Of a stretch of DNA of 64,000 bases, positions 26,455 through 34,935 are shown one piece after another. The DNA is from Streptomyces chryseus (GTDB lineage Bacteria; Actinomycetota; Actinomycetes; Streptomycetales; Streptomycetaceae): NCBI RefSeq assembly GCF_014650755.1, contig NZ_BMVO01000031.1:1-64000 (forward strand), written 5' to 3'. A program made the position numbers and the translations under genes. Every line of letters begins with the position of its first letter. The first letter of the stretch is position 1. The notes under the pieces are model-generated. The model did not search any database. It worked only from the letters and a program-made list of their open reading frames with translations, and was not told where the DNA came from.

Positions 26455-27099
26455 ATGATCGGGTTGCGCGGCCGTGGCCGCGAGTGGTCGGGTGGAGATA
26501 TGCATCGCGGTGGCGGAGTGGGCGAGGGGACCGACGACCTGGGTCCCGAGCGGGCCCAGGGCGGCCGGCATCGGCGTGAGCGGGAACGCGGAGCGAGGGC
26601 GGCCGGCGAGCGCGAGGCGAAAGCGAGCGCGAAGGCGGACACGGGAAACAGGAGTGGCCGGGTGGGGGTGACCTACAAGTACTTCGGCGCTCCGAACGGA
26701 GCCACCGCGGCCCGCGTGCCGATCTCGATGCGGCCGGAGGAGCTGGGCGGCGACGAGCTCGGCATGGGCGGCATGTTCACGAAGATCAAGCCGGAGACGG
26801 TGGCCGCGATGGTCCTGACCGGCATCGAGGGCATACCTCTGCACAAGGTCCCGCCGCTCGAACTGGTCGTGCTCCACCCCGACTACGCGGTGGTCAAGCT
26901 CCCCATGACGGTCGTCGACCCGCTGCGCGGCATCGGCGAGGAGTCGGTGGGCGCGGCGGCCTTCATCTGGTCGACGGTCCCGGACCGCGGCGGGCCGCGC
27001 GACGCGTTCAACGTCTACCAGCTGCTGCACGAGTGGCAGGACTTCAGCCACCGCCTGCACGAGGCGGGGCACCAGCCGTACTGCCTGGTCTGGCCCTGA
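26455..27099 (+). CDS. Conserved actinobacterial hypothetical protein
   Basis: 214 aa from the ATG at 26455; GGGGGAGG lies about 12 nt upstream. The first 70 residues are Arg/Gly-rich and low in complexity. The compact conserved region runs from VTYKYFGAPNGATAARV to the C-terminus, with GMGGMFTKIKPETVAAMVL, PPLELVVLHPDYAVVKLP and EWQDFSHRLHEAGHQPYCLVW. Translation may instead begin at a GTG inside, at 26662 (VGVTYKYFG). I recognise no enzyme motif. Divergent from hemL; no operon partner. Confidence 0.7.
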   Translation: MIGLRGRGREWSGGDMHRGGGVGEGTDDLGPERAQGGRHRRERERGARAAGEREAKASAKADTGNRSGRVGVTYKYFGAPNGATAARVPISMRPEELGGDELGMGGMFTKIKPETVAAMVLTGIEGIPLHKVPPLELVVLHPDYAVVKLPMTVVDPLRGIGEESVGAAAFIWSTVPDRGGPRDAFNVYQLLHEWQDFSHRLHEAGHQPYCLVWP

Positions 27100-27163
27100 C
27101 CCGGCCCGGCCCGGCGGTCCGCCGCCGCGCCGGGCGGGTGACGTACAACCTTGTGCGTACCTC

Positions 27164-28291
27164 GTGGGTCTTCCCGGTGACCACGACCGTGGTCGCGCCC
27201 ACGAGGAGACCGTCATTCCCGCCATACGCAAGACCCTGACCGCCGCCGCCGTCGCCACCGTCGTCCTGGCGGGTTCGTCCGCCTGCGGCACCGTGGAGAA
27301 CCTGACCGCCGGACAGAAGCTGGACCGGGCCTTCGACAAGCTCGGCAAGGAGCACTCGCTCTCCTTCGAGCTGGACCTGGACGCCGACGCCGCGACGCTG
27401 AAGGCGATGGACAGCGCGGCGAAGCCCGAGGACAAGATGCCCGACGAGATCGCCGAGCTGATCAGCGGCGCGCGGCTCTCCGTCTCCATGCGGTCCGGGA
27501 AGCCGATCGAGGAGTCCGGCGAGAAGGACTTCAGCGCCACGGCGATGAAGCTCGGCGGCCCGGACGGCGACCTGCTCGAGTACCGGCAGATCGGCGACTA
27601 CACCTACTTCCGCGCCGATGTGGCCAAGTTGGGGAAGGCGACGGGCAACCCGATGCCGTCCGCCGACGAACTGCCGGACAGCGCCGGGGCGTTCAAGAAG
27701 GTGCTCGACGGCAAGTGGGTCAAGGTCGCGACGAAGGACCTCGAGGAGACCCGCGACCAGATGGAGGAGATGGAGGCCCCCGCAGGCAGGAAGCCCGCGG
27801 CGGAGCCCACACTCGACGCCAAGGCGCAGAAGAAGCTCGTGAAGGCCCTGCGGCAGGTCGTCACCCGGGAAGTCGACTTCAAGACCGGTGGCGGAGCGGA
27901 CGGTACCGAGCACATCAAGGCCACGGCGCCCTTCCGCACGCTGATGACCGAACTGGTCGACGAGCTGCGCCCGCTGTCGAAGGAGCTGCCGCCGGGCACC
28001 GGGCTCCCGACGGCGAAGGAGCTCAAGGAAGTACCGAACAAGAAGGTCACGGCCGACTTCACGCTCAAGGACGGCGCGCTGACCGAGGTGTCCGTGGACC
28101 TGGCCGCGCTGGCGGAGAACGCGAAGGTCAAGAAGTTCGCGCTGGTGGTCCGCATGGGCAAGGGCCAGGAGGCCAAGGTCCCGGCCGGAGCCACCGCGGT
28201 GAAGCTGGACGAGCTGATGGAGGACTTCTTCCAGGGGGGCGCGGCGGACGCGTTCTCGGAGGAGGACTTCGAGGAGGACGTCCAGGGCTGA
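27164..28291 (+). CDS. LppX/LprG-type lipoprotein with an unclear start
   Basis: Predicted outer-face lipoprotein of 375 aa if begun at the GTG 27164, or about 358 aa from 27215. The signal runs IRKTLTAAAVATVVLAGSSAC, cut after SSA; the mature part is Lys/Glu-rich and repeats the pattern of LppX_LprAFG-like proteins (GDLLEYRQIGDYTYFRADV; KGKWVKVATKD-like strands; TADFTLKDGALTEVSVDL). Those carry lipids across the cell envelope in relatives. No ATG/GTG/TTG sits next to the signal: GAGGAG (27203-27208) is spaced 6 nt from an ATT at 27215, while the GTG at 27164 has no ribosome binding site and adds an acidic n-region. The ATT is therefore a serious start candidate. Confidence 0.7.
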   Translation: MGLPGDHDRGRAHEETVIPAIRKTLTAAAVATVVLAGSSACGTVENLTAGQKLDRAFDKLGKEHSLSFELDLDADAATLKAMDSAAKPEDKMPDEIAELISGARLSVSMRSGKPIEESGEKDFSATAMKLGGPDGDLLEYRQIGDYTYFRADVAKLGKATGNPMPSADELPDSAGAFKKVLDGKWVKVATKDLEETRDQMEEMEAPAGRKPAAEPTLDAKAQKKLVKALRQVVTREVDFKTGGGADGTEHIKATAPFRTLMTELVDELRPLSKELPPGTGLPTAKELKEVPNKKVTADFTLKDGALTEVSVDLAALAENAKVKKFALVVRMGKGQEAKVPAGATAVKLDELMEDFFQGGAADAFSEEDFEEDVQG

Positions 28292-28432
28292 CGCGCGGGC
28301 GGCGGGCGCAGGGGCTCGGGCAGGAGGGTGATCTCTCGATCAAAGGTCGGCCTGCCCGCACCCCGCATATGATCTTCAGAAGTCGCCGTGACGTGCCGAT
28401 GCATCGGGCATCGACGTTGAAGGAGGCCCGCC

Positions 28433-28681
28433 ATGGGCGACGTTCTGACGGCCCTCGCCATACCCGCCCTGTTGTGCGCGAGCGGCTTCTACGCGGCATG
28501 TTCCTGCTGGTGGCGCCGGAGGCACCCGGCTCCCCCGCCCTACTCGCAGAGCGCCGCCCGGCTCGCCGAACTCGACCTGCTGGCGGTCACCGAGGCCATC
28601 GTGCGGGAGTCCTGGGCGGAGCTGGACGAGCTCTACCGCGCCGCCCCCGCGCCGGACCCCCGGGCCAGATCGCGCCCCTGA
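28433..28681 (+). CDS. Small single-pass membrane protein, unknown
   Basis: 82 aa with AAGGAGG 6 nt before the ATG, a near-ideal ribosome binding site. One N-terminal hydrophobic segment (VLTALAIPALLCASGFYAAC, about 4-23) is followed by CSCWWRRRHP and a cytosolic tail with an acidic helix (LDLLAVTEAIVRESWAELDEL). I do not recognise a family. It is placed between the lipoprotein and the Mut7-C gene, 78 nt before the latter. Confidence 0.65.
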   Translation: MGDVLTALAIPALLCASGFYAACSCWWRRRHPAPPPYSQSAARLAELDLLAVTEAIVRESWAELDELYRAAPAPDPRARSRP

Positions 28682-28758
28682 CGGTCCGCACCGCGCGACG
28701 GCCCCGGCCGGCGGGAAAGCCCTGGATACGGCGTACGTGCCGATGGCATGCTGGCGGC

Positions 28759-29511
28759 GTGAACGGACCGGAGATCCACCTCAGCGTCGCCCCCGAGCTG
28801 CACCTCTTCGTCGCGGCGGCCCGCCGCGGTGGGCCCACCCCGCTGACCACCGACGGAGCCTCGACGCTCGGCCACGTCGTCGAGTCGCTCGGCATCCCGC
28901 TGACCGAGGCGGGGCGCCTGCTCGTGGACGGCCGCGAGGTCCCGGTGTCGCACGTGCCGGGGGCGGGCGAGCGCGTCGAGGTGCACGCGGCGCGTCGCCC
29001 GCAGGAGGTGCCGGGGGCGCCGCTGCGCTTCCTCCTCGACGTGCACCTGGGCACGCTGGCGCGGCGGTTGCGGCTGCTGGGCGTGGACGCGGCGTACTTC
29101 AGCGAGGACGTCGGCGACCCGGCGCTGGCCGCCTACTCGGCCCGCGACCGGCGCGTACTGCTGTCGCGGGACCGGGGGCTGCTGCGGCGGCGCGAGCTCT
29201 GGGCGGGCGCGTACGTCTACAGCGACCGTCCCAAGGAGCAGCTCGACGACGTGCTGACCCGGTTCGCGCCCGCTCTGGCGCCCTGGACGCGCTGCGTGGC
29301 CTGCAACGGCGACCTCGCGGACGCCACCAAGGAGTCCGTGAGGGGGTTCCTGGAGGACGGCACGGAGCGCTCGTACGACGTCTTCGCCCAGTGCACGGCG
29401 TGCGAGCGCGTGTACTGGAACGGCGCGCACCACTCCAGCCTGCAGACGATCGTCGACGACGCCCTGCGGACGTACGGCGGCGGCGCACGGCCCCAGCAGC
29501 AGGCTTCCTGA
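28759..29511 (+). CDS. Mut7-C RNase-domain protein with N-terminal ubiquitin-like domain
   Basis: 250 aa from the GTG at 28759. Residues 1-85 resemble the ThiS/MoaD-like Mut7-C ubiquitin domain (LHLFVAAARRGG; GRLLVDGREVPVSHVPGAGERVEVH). Residues about 90-240 form the PIN-like Mut7-C domain: FLLDVHLGTLARRLRLLGVD, YSARDRRVLLSRDRGLL, then a Cys-pair zinc ribbon (RCVACNGDL and QCTACERVYW). The Asp residues are typical of metal-dependent RNases. The biological substrate is not known. Monocistronic. Confidence 0.85.
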   Translation: MNGPEIHLSVAPELHLFVAAARRGGPTPLTTDGASTLGHVVESLGIPLTEAGRLLVDGREVPVSHVPGAGERVEVHAARRPQEVPGAPLRFLLDVHLGTLARRLRLLGVDAAYFSEDVGDPALAAYSARDRRVLLSRDRGLLRRRELWAGAYVYSDRPKEQLDDVLTRFAPALAPWTRCVACNGDLADATKESVRGFLEDGTERSYDVFAQCTACERVYWNGAHHSSLQTIVDDALRTYGGGARPQQQAS

Positions 29512-29566
29512 CCGGGTACGGACGCCGGCCCGGCACCGCGAGCCGGCCCGGCCCGCTGACACCGTC

Positions 29567-30169
29567 CTACGGGCGCTCCGCCGTCAGATACCGCTGCACG
29601 GTGGGCCCGAGCCAGTCGACGACCTCCTGCCGCGTCATCTCCACGGCCGGCGGCAGCCGCAGCACGTACCGCGCCATCGCCATGCCGAGGATCTGGGAGG
29701 CCACCAGGGCGGCCCGCGACGGCGCCTGACCGGGGTCCGGGCTCAGGCCGGCCGCGACGGGTCCGAGCTGGTCGCGGAATACCGCCCGCATCCGCTCGGC
29801 CCCGGCCGCGTTGGTGACACCCACCCGCAGCAGTGCGGTCAGCACCTCGTCCGCCTCCCAGCGGTCGAGGAAGTGCTCGACGAGGACGGCGCCCACCTGC
29901 CGGCCCGGCAGCGCGCCCAGCTCGGCGATCGTCCCGACGTCCGGCATGCGCAGGTCGAACGCGGAGGCGGCGGCGAACAGCCCCTCCTTGTTGCCGTAGT
30001 ACCGCATCACCATCGACGGATCGATCCCGGCGTCGCGCGCGATGGCGCGGATCGTGGCCCGCTCGTACCCGTCGGCCGCGAACCGCTCACGGGCGGCGTC
30101 CAGGATCGCCGCCTTCGTGGCGTCGGACCGTCGGCGGGGCGGTGCGTCGGGAGCTGACGAGTCACTCAT
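29567..30169 (-). CDS. TetR-family regulator, divergent from ynfA
   Basis: 200 aa from the ATG at 30169. N-terminal [22 protein letters not shown] then [24 protein letters not shown] (residues about 19-62). The C-terminal domain resembles the tetracyclin_repress-type C-terminal group ([21 protein letters not shown]). A palindrome starts two bases before the start codon, so the regulator probably represses itself and the divergent small membrane protein gene. Ligand unknown. Confidence 0.85.
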   Translation of the reverse strand: MSDSSAPDAPPRRRSDATKAAILDAARERFAADGYERATIRAIARDAGIDPSMVMRYYGNKEGLFAAASAFDLRMPDVGTIAELGALPGRQVGAVLVEHFLDRWEADEVLTALLRVGVTNAAGAERMRAVFRDQLGPVAAGLSPDPGQAPSRAALVASQILGMAMARYVLRLPPAVEMTRQEVVDWLGPTVQRYLTAERP

Positions 30170-30170
30170 G

Positions 30171-30200
30171 GTCAACAACTGTAGGCCAACATTCGTTGAC
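30171..30200. promoter_or_regulatory. TetR-type operator between tetR and ynfA
   Basis: Inverted arms GTCAACAA (30171-30178) and TCGTTGAC (30193-30200), 7 of 8 pairs matching, with an inner CAAC-ATTC-GTTG (30188-30199). It begins directly upstream of the tetR start codon. Confidence 0.6.
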
Positions 30201-30296
30201 GCGCCATACCCGGGAAGCGGCGCTCCGGGAAGACACCGCCCGGACGGCGCGGCGGGCAACTCCCGCCCCGCTCTCCCCTCGTGGCACGCTGCCCGC

Positions 30297-30647
30297 ATGA
30301 CCGTCGCCCGCTCCGCCGCCCTCTTCGTCGTCGCCGCCCTCTTCGAGATCGGCGGCGCCTGGCTCGTCTGGCAGGGCGTGCGCGGCGGCTCCCGGGGCCA
30401 GGGCCGCGGGCTCCTGTGGTCCGGCGCCGGCGTCGTCGCCCTCGGCGCGTACGGCTTCGTCGCCACGCTCCAGCCCGACGCCGAGTTCGGCCGCATCCTC
30501 GCCGCGTACGGCGGGGTCTTCGTCGCCGGCTCGATCGCCTGGGGCATGGTCGCCGACGGCTACCGACCGGACCGCTGGGACGTCGTCGGCGCCCTCGTCT
30601 GCCTCGCCGGGATGGCCGTCATCATGTACGCACCACGGTCTCGTTAG
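30297..30647 (+). CDS. YnfA/UPF0060 family membrane protein
   Basis: 116 aa, four transmembrane helices of the small-multidrug-resistance fold: [58 protein letters not shown] and [31 protein letters not shown] and [15 protein letters not shown] are hallmark YnfA segments. Some relatives export cationic biocides; whether this one does is not known. The divergent TetR regulator supports an inducible export role. Confidence 0.88.
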   Translation: MTVARSAALFVVAALFEIGGAWLVWQGVRGGSRGQGRGLLWSGAGVVALGAYGFVATLQPDAEFGRILAAYGGVFVAGSIAWGMVADGYRPDRWDVVGALVCLAGMAVIMYAPRSR

Positions 30648-30656
30648 CCTGTCCCC

Positions 30657-31412
30657 ATGTCTACGCCTATCGCCGTCATCACCGGAGCGAGCAGCGGAAT
30701 CGGCGCCGCCACCGCGCGCCGACTGGCCGCCGCCGGTTACCGCGTCGTCCTCACCGCCCGCCGCAAGGACCGCATCGAGGCGCTGGAGGCCGAGCTCACC
30801 GCCGCCGGCCACCAGGCGACGGCGTACGCGCTGGACGTCACCGACCGCGCCGCGGTCGACGAGTTCGCCGGCGCCTTCCGCACCCTCGCCCTCCTCGTCA
30901 ACAACGCCGGCGGCGCGCTCGGCGCCGACCCCGTCGCCACCAGTGACCCCGCCGACTGGCGCCAGATGTACGAGACCAACGTCATCGGCACCCTCAACCT
31001 CACCCAGGCGCTGCTCCCCGCCCTCACCGCGAGCGGCGACGGCACGGTGGTCGTCCTGTCCTCCACCGCCGGCCACGGCACGTACGAGAACGGCGGCGGC
31101 TACGTGGCGGCCAAGCACGGCGCCCACGTCCTCGCCGAGACGCTCCGCCTGGAGATCGTCGGCACCCCCGTCCGCGTCATCGAGATCGCGCCCGGCATGG
31201 TCAAGACCGAGGAGTTCGCCACCACCCGCTTCCGGGGCGACACGGACAAGGCGGCCAAGGTCTACGCGGGCGTCGCCGCACCCCTCACCGCCGACGACGT
31301 GGCCGAGACCATCACCTGGGCGGTCACCCGCCCCAGCCACGTCAACATCGACCTCCTGGTGGTCCGCCCCCGCGCCCAGGCCTCCAACACCAAGGTCCAC
31401 CGCGAGCTGTGA
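30657..31412 (+). CDS. Short-chain dehydrogenase/reductase
   Basis: 251 aa with the classical SDR pattern: ITGASSGIGAATARRL cofactor motif at 9-24, NNAGGALG near 81, catalytic Ser in VVLSSTAG near 140 and YVAAKHG (YxxxK) near 150. The Arg residues after the first strand (TARRKDR) indicate NADP(H) preference. Similar in layout to serine 3-dehydrogenase/YdfG proteins. No ribosome binding site before the ATG, only 9 nt after the ynfA stop. Substrate unknown. Confidence 0.88.
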   Translation: MSTPIAVITGASSGIGAATARRLAAAGYRVVLTARRKDRIEALEAELTAAGHQATAYALDVTDRAAVDEFAGAFRTLALLVNNAGGALGADPVATSDPADWRQMYETNVIGTLNLTQALLPALTASGDGTVVVLSSTAGHGTYENGGGYVAAKHGAHVLAETLRLEIVGTPVRVIEIAPGMVKTEEFATTRFRGDTDKAAKVYAGVAAPLTADDVAETITWAVTRPSHVNIDLLVVRPRAQASNTKVHREL

Positions 31413-31503
31413 CCAGGACGGCGCCCACGCCACCGGCGCCGTGAAGCGACCCGCACCCGCCCGGCCGCGCCCGCCCCAGCCCCCACGCGGCCGGCACGCG
31501 AAG

Positions 31504-31541
31504 CGGCCCGCACCGGAAGAAGCACTCCCGGCGCGGGCCGC
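31504..31541. terminator. Hairpin between convergent SDR and DUF3618 genes
   Basis: GCGGCCCGC and GCGGGCCGC close a stem with inner CCGG/CCGG pairs; 91 nt after the SDR stop and 38 nt before the DUF3618 stop. Confidence 0.6.
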
Positions 31542-31579
31542 CCGCCCAAGGCGACGCGACCGTCGCCACGCCGCCGTCG

Positions 31580-32257
31580 CTACGGCCCGCCGCTCTGGTC
31601 GCGGGCCTCGCCCGCCACGTTCCGGCCCGACTCACGCGCCTGCTCGGTGACCTGACCGGCCTGCTCACGCGCCTGTTCCTGCGTCGTGCGCGCGGCGTCG
31701 GCGGCGGTCTCCTTGACGCCCTGCACCGCCTGCTGCGCGGCCTGCGTGGCGTCCTCCTTCAGATGCTGCGCGGATTCCGCCGCCGCCTGCTTGACCGGCT
31801 CGATGGCCCCGCCGGCCCGGTCCGCCAGCTGCGCGGCCGCCTGCTCCTCGGCGTGCGTGCCCGGCAGCATCGAACCGGCCAGCAGCCCGGCCCCGAAGGC
31901 GATCACACCGGCCGCCAGCGGGTTGCCCTCGGTCTGCCGCAGCGCCTCGTCGGGCGCCCTGCGCACCGCGTCGCCCGCCTGTCCCGCCGTCTGGCGCACG
32001 GTGTCGGCGGCCTGCCCCGCGCCCTCCTGCACCGACTGGGCGGCCTGCTGCGTACGGTCCTGGGCCCGACCCGTGGTGTGCGAAGCGGTGCCCATGACCC
32101 GGCGGCGTACGCCCGACACCGCACCACGCACACGACGGCTGCGCCGACGCGCCATCCGGCGGGGGCTCGTCCGGTCGGCCAGCCGGTCCACGTCGGCGGA
32201 CAGCCTCTCCCGCGTCGTCTCGATGTCGGCCCTTACTTGATCGGGTGACGTGCCCAT
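31580..32257 (-). CDS. DUF3618 protein with long amphipathic Ala/Gln-rich tail
   Basis: 225 aa. The N-terminus (MGTSPDQVRADIETTRERLS) is the DUF3618 signature, followed by a basic RMARRRSRRVRG region, a long Ala/Gln/Thr heptad-like stretch, one transmembrane segment (LAAGVIAFGAGLLAGSMLPG, about residues 115-134) and more Ala/Gln/Glu repeats, giving a LEA-like tail. It shares 25 nt with the preceding holin-like gene. The three-gene unit (with 32233-32646 and 32650-33330) is a widespread actinobacterial envelope-stress group of unknown mechanism. Confidence 0.8.
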   Translation of the reverse strand: MGTSPDQVRADIETTRERLSADVDRLADRTSPRRMARRRSRRVRGAVSGVRRRVMGTASHTTGRAQDRTQQAAQSVQEGAGQAADTVRQTAGQAGDAVRRAPDEALRQTEGNPLAAGVIAFGAGLLAGSMLPGTHAEEQAAAQLADRAGGAIEPVKQAAAESAQHLKEDATQAAQQAVQGVKETAADAARTTQEQAREQAGQVTEQARESGRNVAGEARDQSGGP

Positions 32258-32646
32258 TGCGCGTCCTCCTTCAGTGTCTGCACGGTCCGTTCCGGCTTGG
32301 GTGAAACGTTGCGCATCCGCGCGCGGCCCATCACGAACAGGACGGCGCCGACGACGGCCCACACCCCGGTGACGATCAGCGCGGCCCAGCCGGAGTCCAT
32401 CAGGTTCGCCAGGCCGAACACGGCCGCCAGCGAGGCGAACAGCGCCACCATGTACCCGGCGAAGCCAGCTCCGCCGAACATCCCGGCGGCCTTGCCCGCC
32501 TTGGTGGCCTCCTCGCGGATTTCGAGCTTGGCCAGCTCCATCTCCTGGCGGAAGAGGAGCTGCACGTCCGAGGTGACCTCCGACAGCAGCTCACCCACCG
32601 AACTGTCCTGCCCCCGCTTGTAGGGGGTCGGCGTGTACGTCGCCAT
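32233..32646 (-). CDS. Phage holin-like family (Holin-X/DUF1469) membrane protein
   Basis: 137 aa. An N-terminal amphipathic helix (VTSDVQLLFRQEMELAKLEI) precedes two transmembrane segments (AGFAGYMVALFASLAAVFGLA, split as GAGFAGYMVALFASLA plus AVFGLANL; and WAALIVTGVWAVVGAVLFVM). This pattern names the actinobacterial holin-X/DUF1469 family; no lytic function is implied. The gene overlaps the next one (DUF3618) by 25 nt and follows the Ala-rich gene by 3 nt. Confidence 0.82.
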   Translation of the reverse strand: MATYTPTPYKRGQDSSVGELLSEVTSDVQLLFRQEMELAKLEIREEATKAGKAAGMFGGAGFAGYMVALFASLAAVFGLANLMDSGWAALIVTGVWAVVGAVLFVMGRARMRNVSPKPERTVQTLKEDAQWARHPIK

Positions 32647-32649
32647 CCG

Positions 32650-33330
32650 TCACACCTCCGGTGATCCCGGCAGCCCCGCCCACCCGGGCGCCTGAGCCGC
32701 TCTGCTGTCGGTCTCCGGCGGCGGGACCTGGACCGGCGGGTCCTGCGGGAAGCCGGCCGCGTCGCCGCCAGCCCGGCTGCCGCCGTCACCGCTCATCCGG
32801 ACGTCGCCCTTCGCGTGGCCGCCGTCGCCGCCCGCCTGGGCCTTGCCGGCCTTCGCCAGCCGCCCCACGGCCAGACCCGCCAGCGCAGCACCGCCCAGGA
32901 ACGCCCCGGGCCGCCGCCGCGCGAACCCGCGCACGTCGTCCACGACACCGCTCAGACCGTGGCTGTCCAGGTAGTCGGCGGCTCGGTGGCCGCCCTGGGC
33001 CGCCTGCGTCACGAGGCCGCGCACGGGAGAGTCGCCGGGCGCGTTCTCGGCCATCCCGTCGAGATCGTCCGCCCACTTCCGCAGCGTGCCCGCCGCGCGC
33101 TCGGCCTGGCCCTGCGCCTCTTCGTTCACTCGTCCCCGCAGGTCACGCGCAGCCGTACCGGCCTGCTGCCTGGCCTCGCTGGTGACAGCCTTGGCTTGCT
33201 CGGCAACCGAACCGGCAACCTCACCCGCCGCCTGCCTGGCCTGGCCGGCTGTGACCGATGCCTCCTCCTTCGCCGTCTGCCCGGCCTGCTGGACACGCCC
33301 GGCACCGCCATTCGCGGACACTCCACTCAT
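32650..33330 (-). CDS. Ala/Gln-rich membrane-associated protein, first gene of a stress-type unit
   Basis: 226 aa from the ATG at 33330 (GGAAGAGG 8 nt upstream). Residues about 10-80 are an Ala/Gln/Glu repeat, likely helical; a conserved central part holds RKWADDLDGMAENAPGDSPV, then GLVTQAAQGGHRAADYLDSHG, and one hydrophobic segment (PGAFLGGAALAGLAVGRL). The tail is Gly/Pro-rich. No enzyme motif. First of three overlapping or adjoining genes; a sigma-B-like promoter can be drawn about 100 nt upstream. Confidence 0.72.
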   Translation of the reverse strand: MSGVSANGGAGRVQQAGQTAKEEASVTAGQARQAAGEVAGSVAEQAKAVTSEARQQAGTAARDLRGRVNEEAQGQAERAAGTLRKWADDLDGMAENAPGDSPVRGLVTQAAQGGHRAADYLDSHGLSGVVDDVRGFARRRPGAFLGGAALAGLAVGRLAKAGKAQAGGDGGHAKGDVRMSGDGGSRAGGDAAGFPQDPPVQVPPPETDSRAAQAPGWAGLPGSPEV

Positions 33331-33426
33331 GGATTCCACCTCTTCCGGGGACGCGCGAAACCGGCCGCTACGCCGGGCCTCCCGCCGTGCCCCGTGTCTC
33401 TCGTGCTGGCTGGGACATCCTCCGGG

Positions 33427-33450
33427 TAACCCCTGAAAAGCACCCAAAAC
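33427..33450 (-). promoter_or_regulatory. Possible sigma-B-type promoter
   Basis: On the minus strand GTTT, 14 nt, GGGTTA, compared with the Streptomyces general-stress pattern GNNT-N14-16-GGGTAY (one mismatch). It is about 100 nt upstream of the Ala-rich gene. Weak by itself. Confidence 0.3.
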
Positions 33451-33529
33451 AGCTAAAAGCCACAATCCTGGCGCACGCTCCGGGCCGGCCGTGCCACCGC
33501 CCGCCATCCACCCCGCCCGGGCACGCGAA

Positions 33530-33558
33530 AAGGCCCCGGCAACCACAACCAGGGCCTT
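33530..33558 (-). terminator. Terminator of rtcB
   Basis: On the minus strand AAGGCCC, 15 nt, GGGCCTT followed by a T-run (TTTTCG); 24 nt past the rtcB stop. Confidence 0.7.
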
Positions 33559-33581
33559 CCGCTCTCCGCGCTCGGGGCCTG

Positions 33582-34775
33582 TCAGCCCTTGACGCAGATG
33601 ACCTGCTTCAGCTTCGCGACGACCTCGACGAGGTCCCGCTGCTGATCGATGACCTGCTCGATCGGCTTGTACGCCGCCGGGATCTCGTCCACGACACCGG
33701 AGTCCTTCCGGCACTCCACGCCCCGCGTCTGATCCTCCAGGTCCCGCGCCGTGAAGCGCCGCTTCGCCGCGCTGCGGCTCATCCGGCGGCCGGCGCCGTG
33801 CGAGGCCGAGTTGAACGACTTCTCGTTCCCGAGCCCCTTCACGATGTACGAGCCGGTGCCCATCGAGCCCGGGATGATCCCGAAGTCGCCGGAACCCGCC
33901 CGGATCGCGCCCTTGCGGGTGACGAGCAGGTCCATCCCGTCGTACCGCTCCTCGCTGACGTAGTTGTGGTGGCAGGAGATGACCGGGTCGAAGGTCACCC
34001 CGGCCTTCTTGAACTCACGCCGGACCACGCCCTGGAAGATCCCCATCATGATCGCGCGGTTGTACTTCGCGTACTCCTGCGCCCAGAAGAGGTCGTTGCG
34101 GTAGGCCGCCATCTGCGGGGTGTCGGAGATGAAGACCGCCAGGTCGCGGTCGACCAGCCCCTGGTTGTGCGGAAGCTTCTGAGCCTGCCCGATGTGGTAC
34201 TCCGCCAGCTCCTTGCCGATGTTCCGGGAGCCGGAATGCAGCATCAGCCAGACGCGGTCGTCCGTATCGAGACAGAACTCGACGAAGTGGTTCCCGGACC
34301 CGAGCGTGCCCATCTGCTTGGCGGCGCGCCCCTGACGGAACTTGACCGCGTCGGCCACCCCGTCGAACCGCCCCCAGAAGTCGTCCCACCCCGATGTCGG
34401 GAACCCGTGCAGCCGGCCCGGGTCGACCGGGCTGTCGTGCATCCCGCGGCCGACCGGAATCGCCTGCTCGATCTTCGACCGCAGCCGCGAGAGATCACCC
34501 GGAAGGTCGTTCGCCGTGAGTGATGTCTTCACCGCCGACATGCCGCAGCCGATGTCGACCCCCACCGCCGCAGGGCAGACCGCGCCGTGCATCGCGATCA
34601 CCGAGCCGACCGTGGCCCCCTTGCCGTAGTGGACGTCCGGCATCACGGCGAGGCCCTTGATCCAGGGCAGCGTGGCAACATTCTGGAGCTGCCGCATCGC
34701 ACCGTCCTCGACCGTCGCCGGGTCGGCCCACATCCGGATCGGCACCTTCGCCCCCGGCATCTCTACATACGACAT
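33582..34775 (-). CDS. rtcB: RNA ligase RtcB family (short form)
   Basis: 397 aa, the shorter bacterial RtcB class. It joins RNA 2',3'-cyclic phosphate or 3'-phosphate ends to 5'-hydroxyl ends using GTP and Mn. Metal ligands are visible: VMPDVHYGKGATVG, VGVDIGCGMSAV (Cys), GSGNHFVEF and SCHHNYV; SFNSASHGAGR carries the His that becomes guanylylated. No archease or RtcR regulator is nearby. Divergent from two DUF3558 lipoproteins; a terminator follows. Confidence 0.92.
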   Translation of the reverse strand: MSYVEMPGAKVPIRMWADPATVEDGAMRQLQNVATLPWIKGLAVMPDVHYGKGATVGSVIAMHGAVCPAAVGVDIGCGMSAVKTSLTANDLPGDLSRLRSKIEQAIPVGRGMHDSPVDPGRLHGFPTSGWDDFWGRFDGVADAVKFRQGRAAKQMGTLGSGNHFVEFCLDTDDRVWLMLHSGSRNIGKELAEYHIGQAQKLPHNQGLVDRDLAVFISDTPQMAAYRNDLFWAQEYAKYNRAIMMGIFQGVVRREFKKAGVTFDPVISCHHNYVSEERYDGMDLLVTRKGAIRAGSGDFGIIPGSMGTGSYIVKGLGNEKSFNSASHGAGRRMSRSAAKRRFTARDLEDQTRGVECRKDSGVVDEIPAAYKPIEQVIDQQRDLVEVVAKLKQVICVKG

Positions 34776-34935
34776 AACCCCTCAATTCCCCCGAATTACC
34801 GATAACGCAAAACTGACACCAAGTACCGCGAAAGAGACAGCGGACCGGCGTTGCGGCCAGTGCGTGCGATACACATTGTGTCCACCGGCCGCCATCGCGC
34901 GGCAACCGTATTTCCGATCGAAGGGAGCCAGGACC

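Noticed and set aside
26371-27540. Minus-strand open frame opposite the conserved hypothetical and lipoprotein
   Set aside because: Low-complexity Ser/Arg/Ala composition; it overlaps two better-supported genes.
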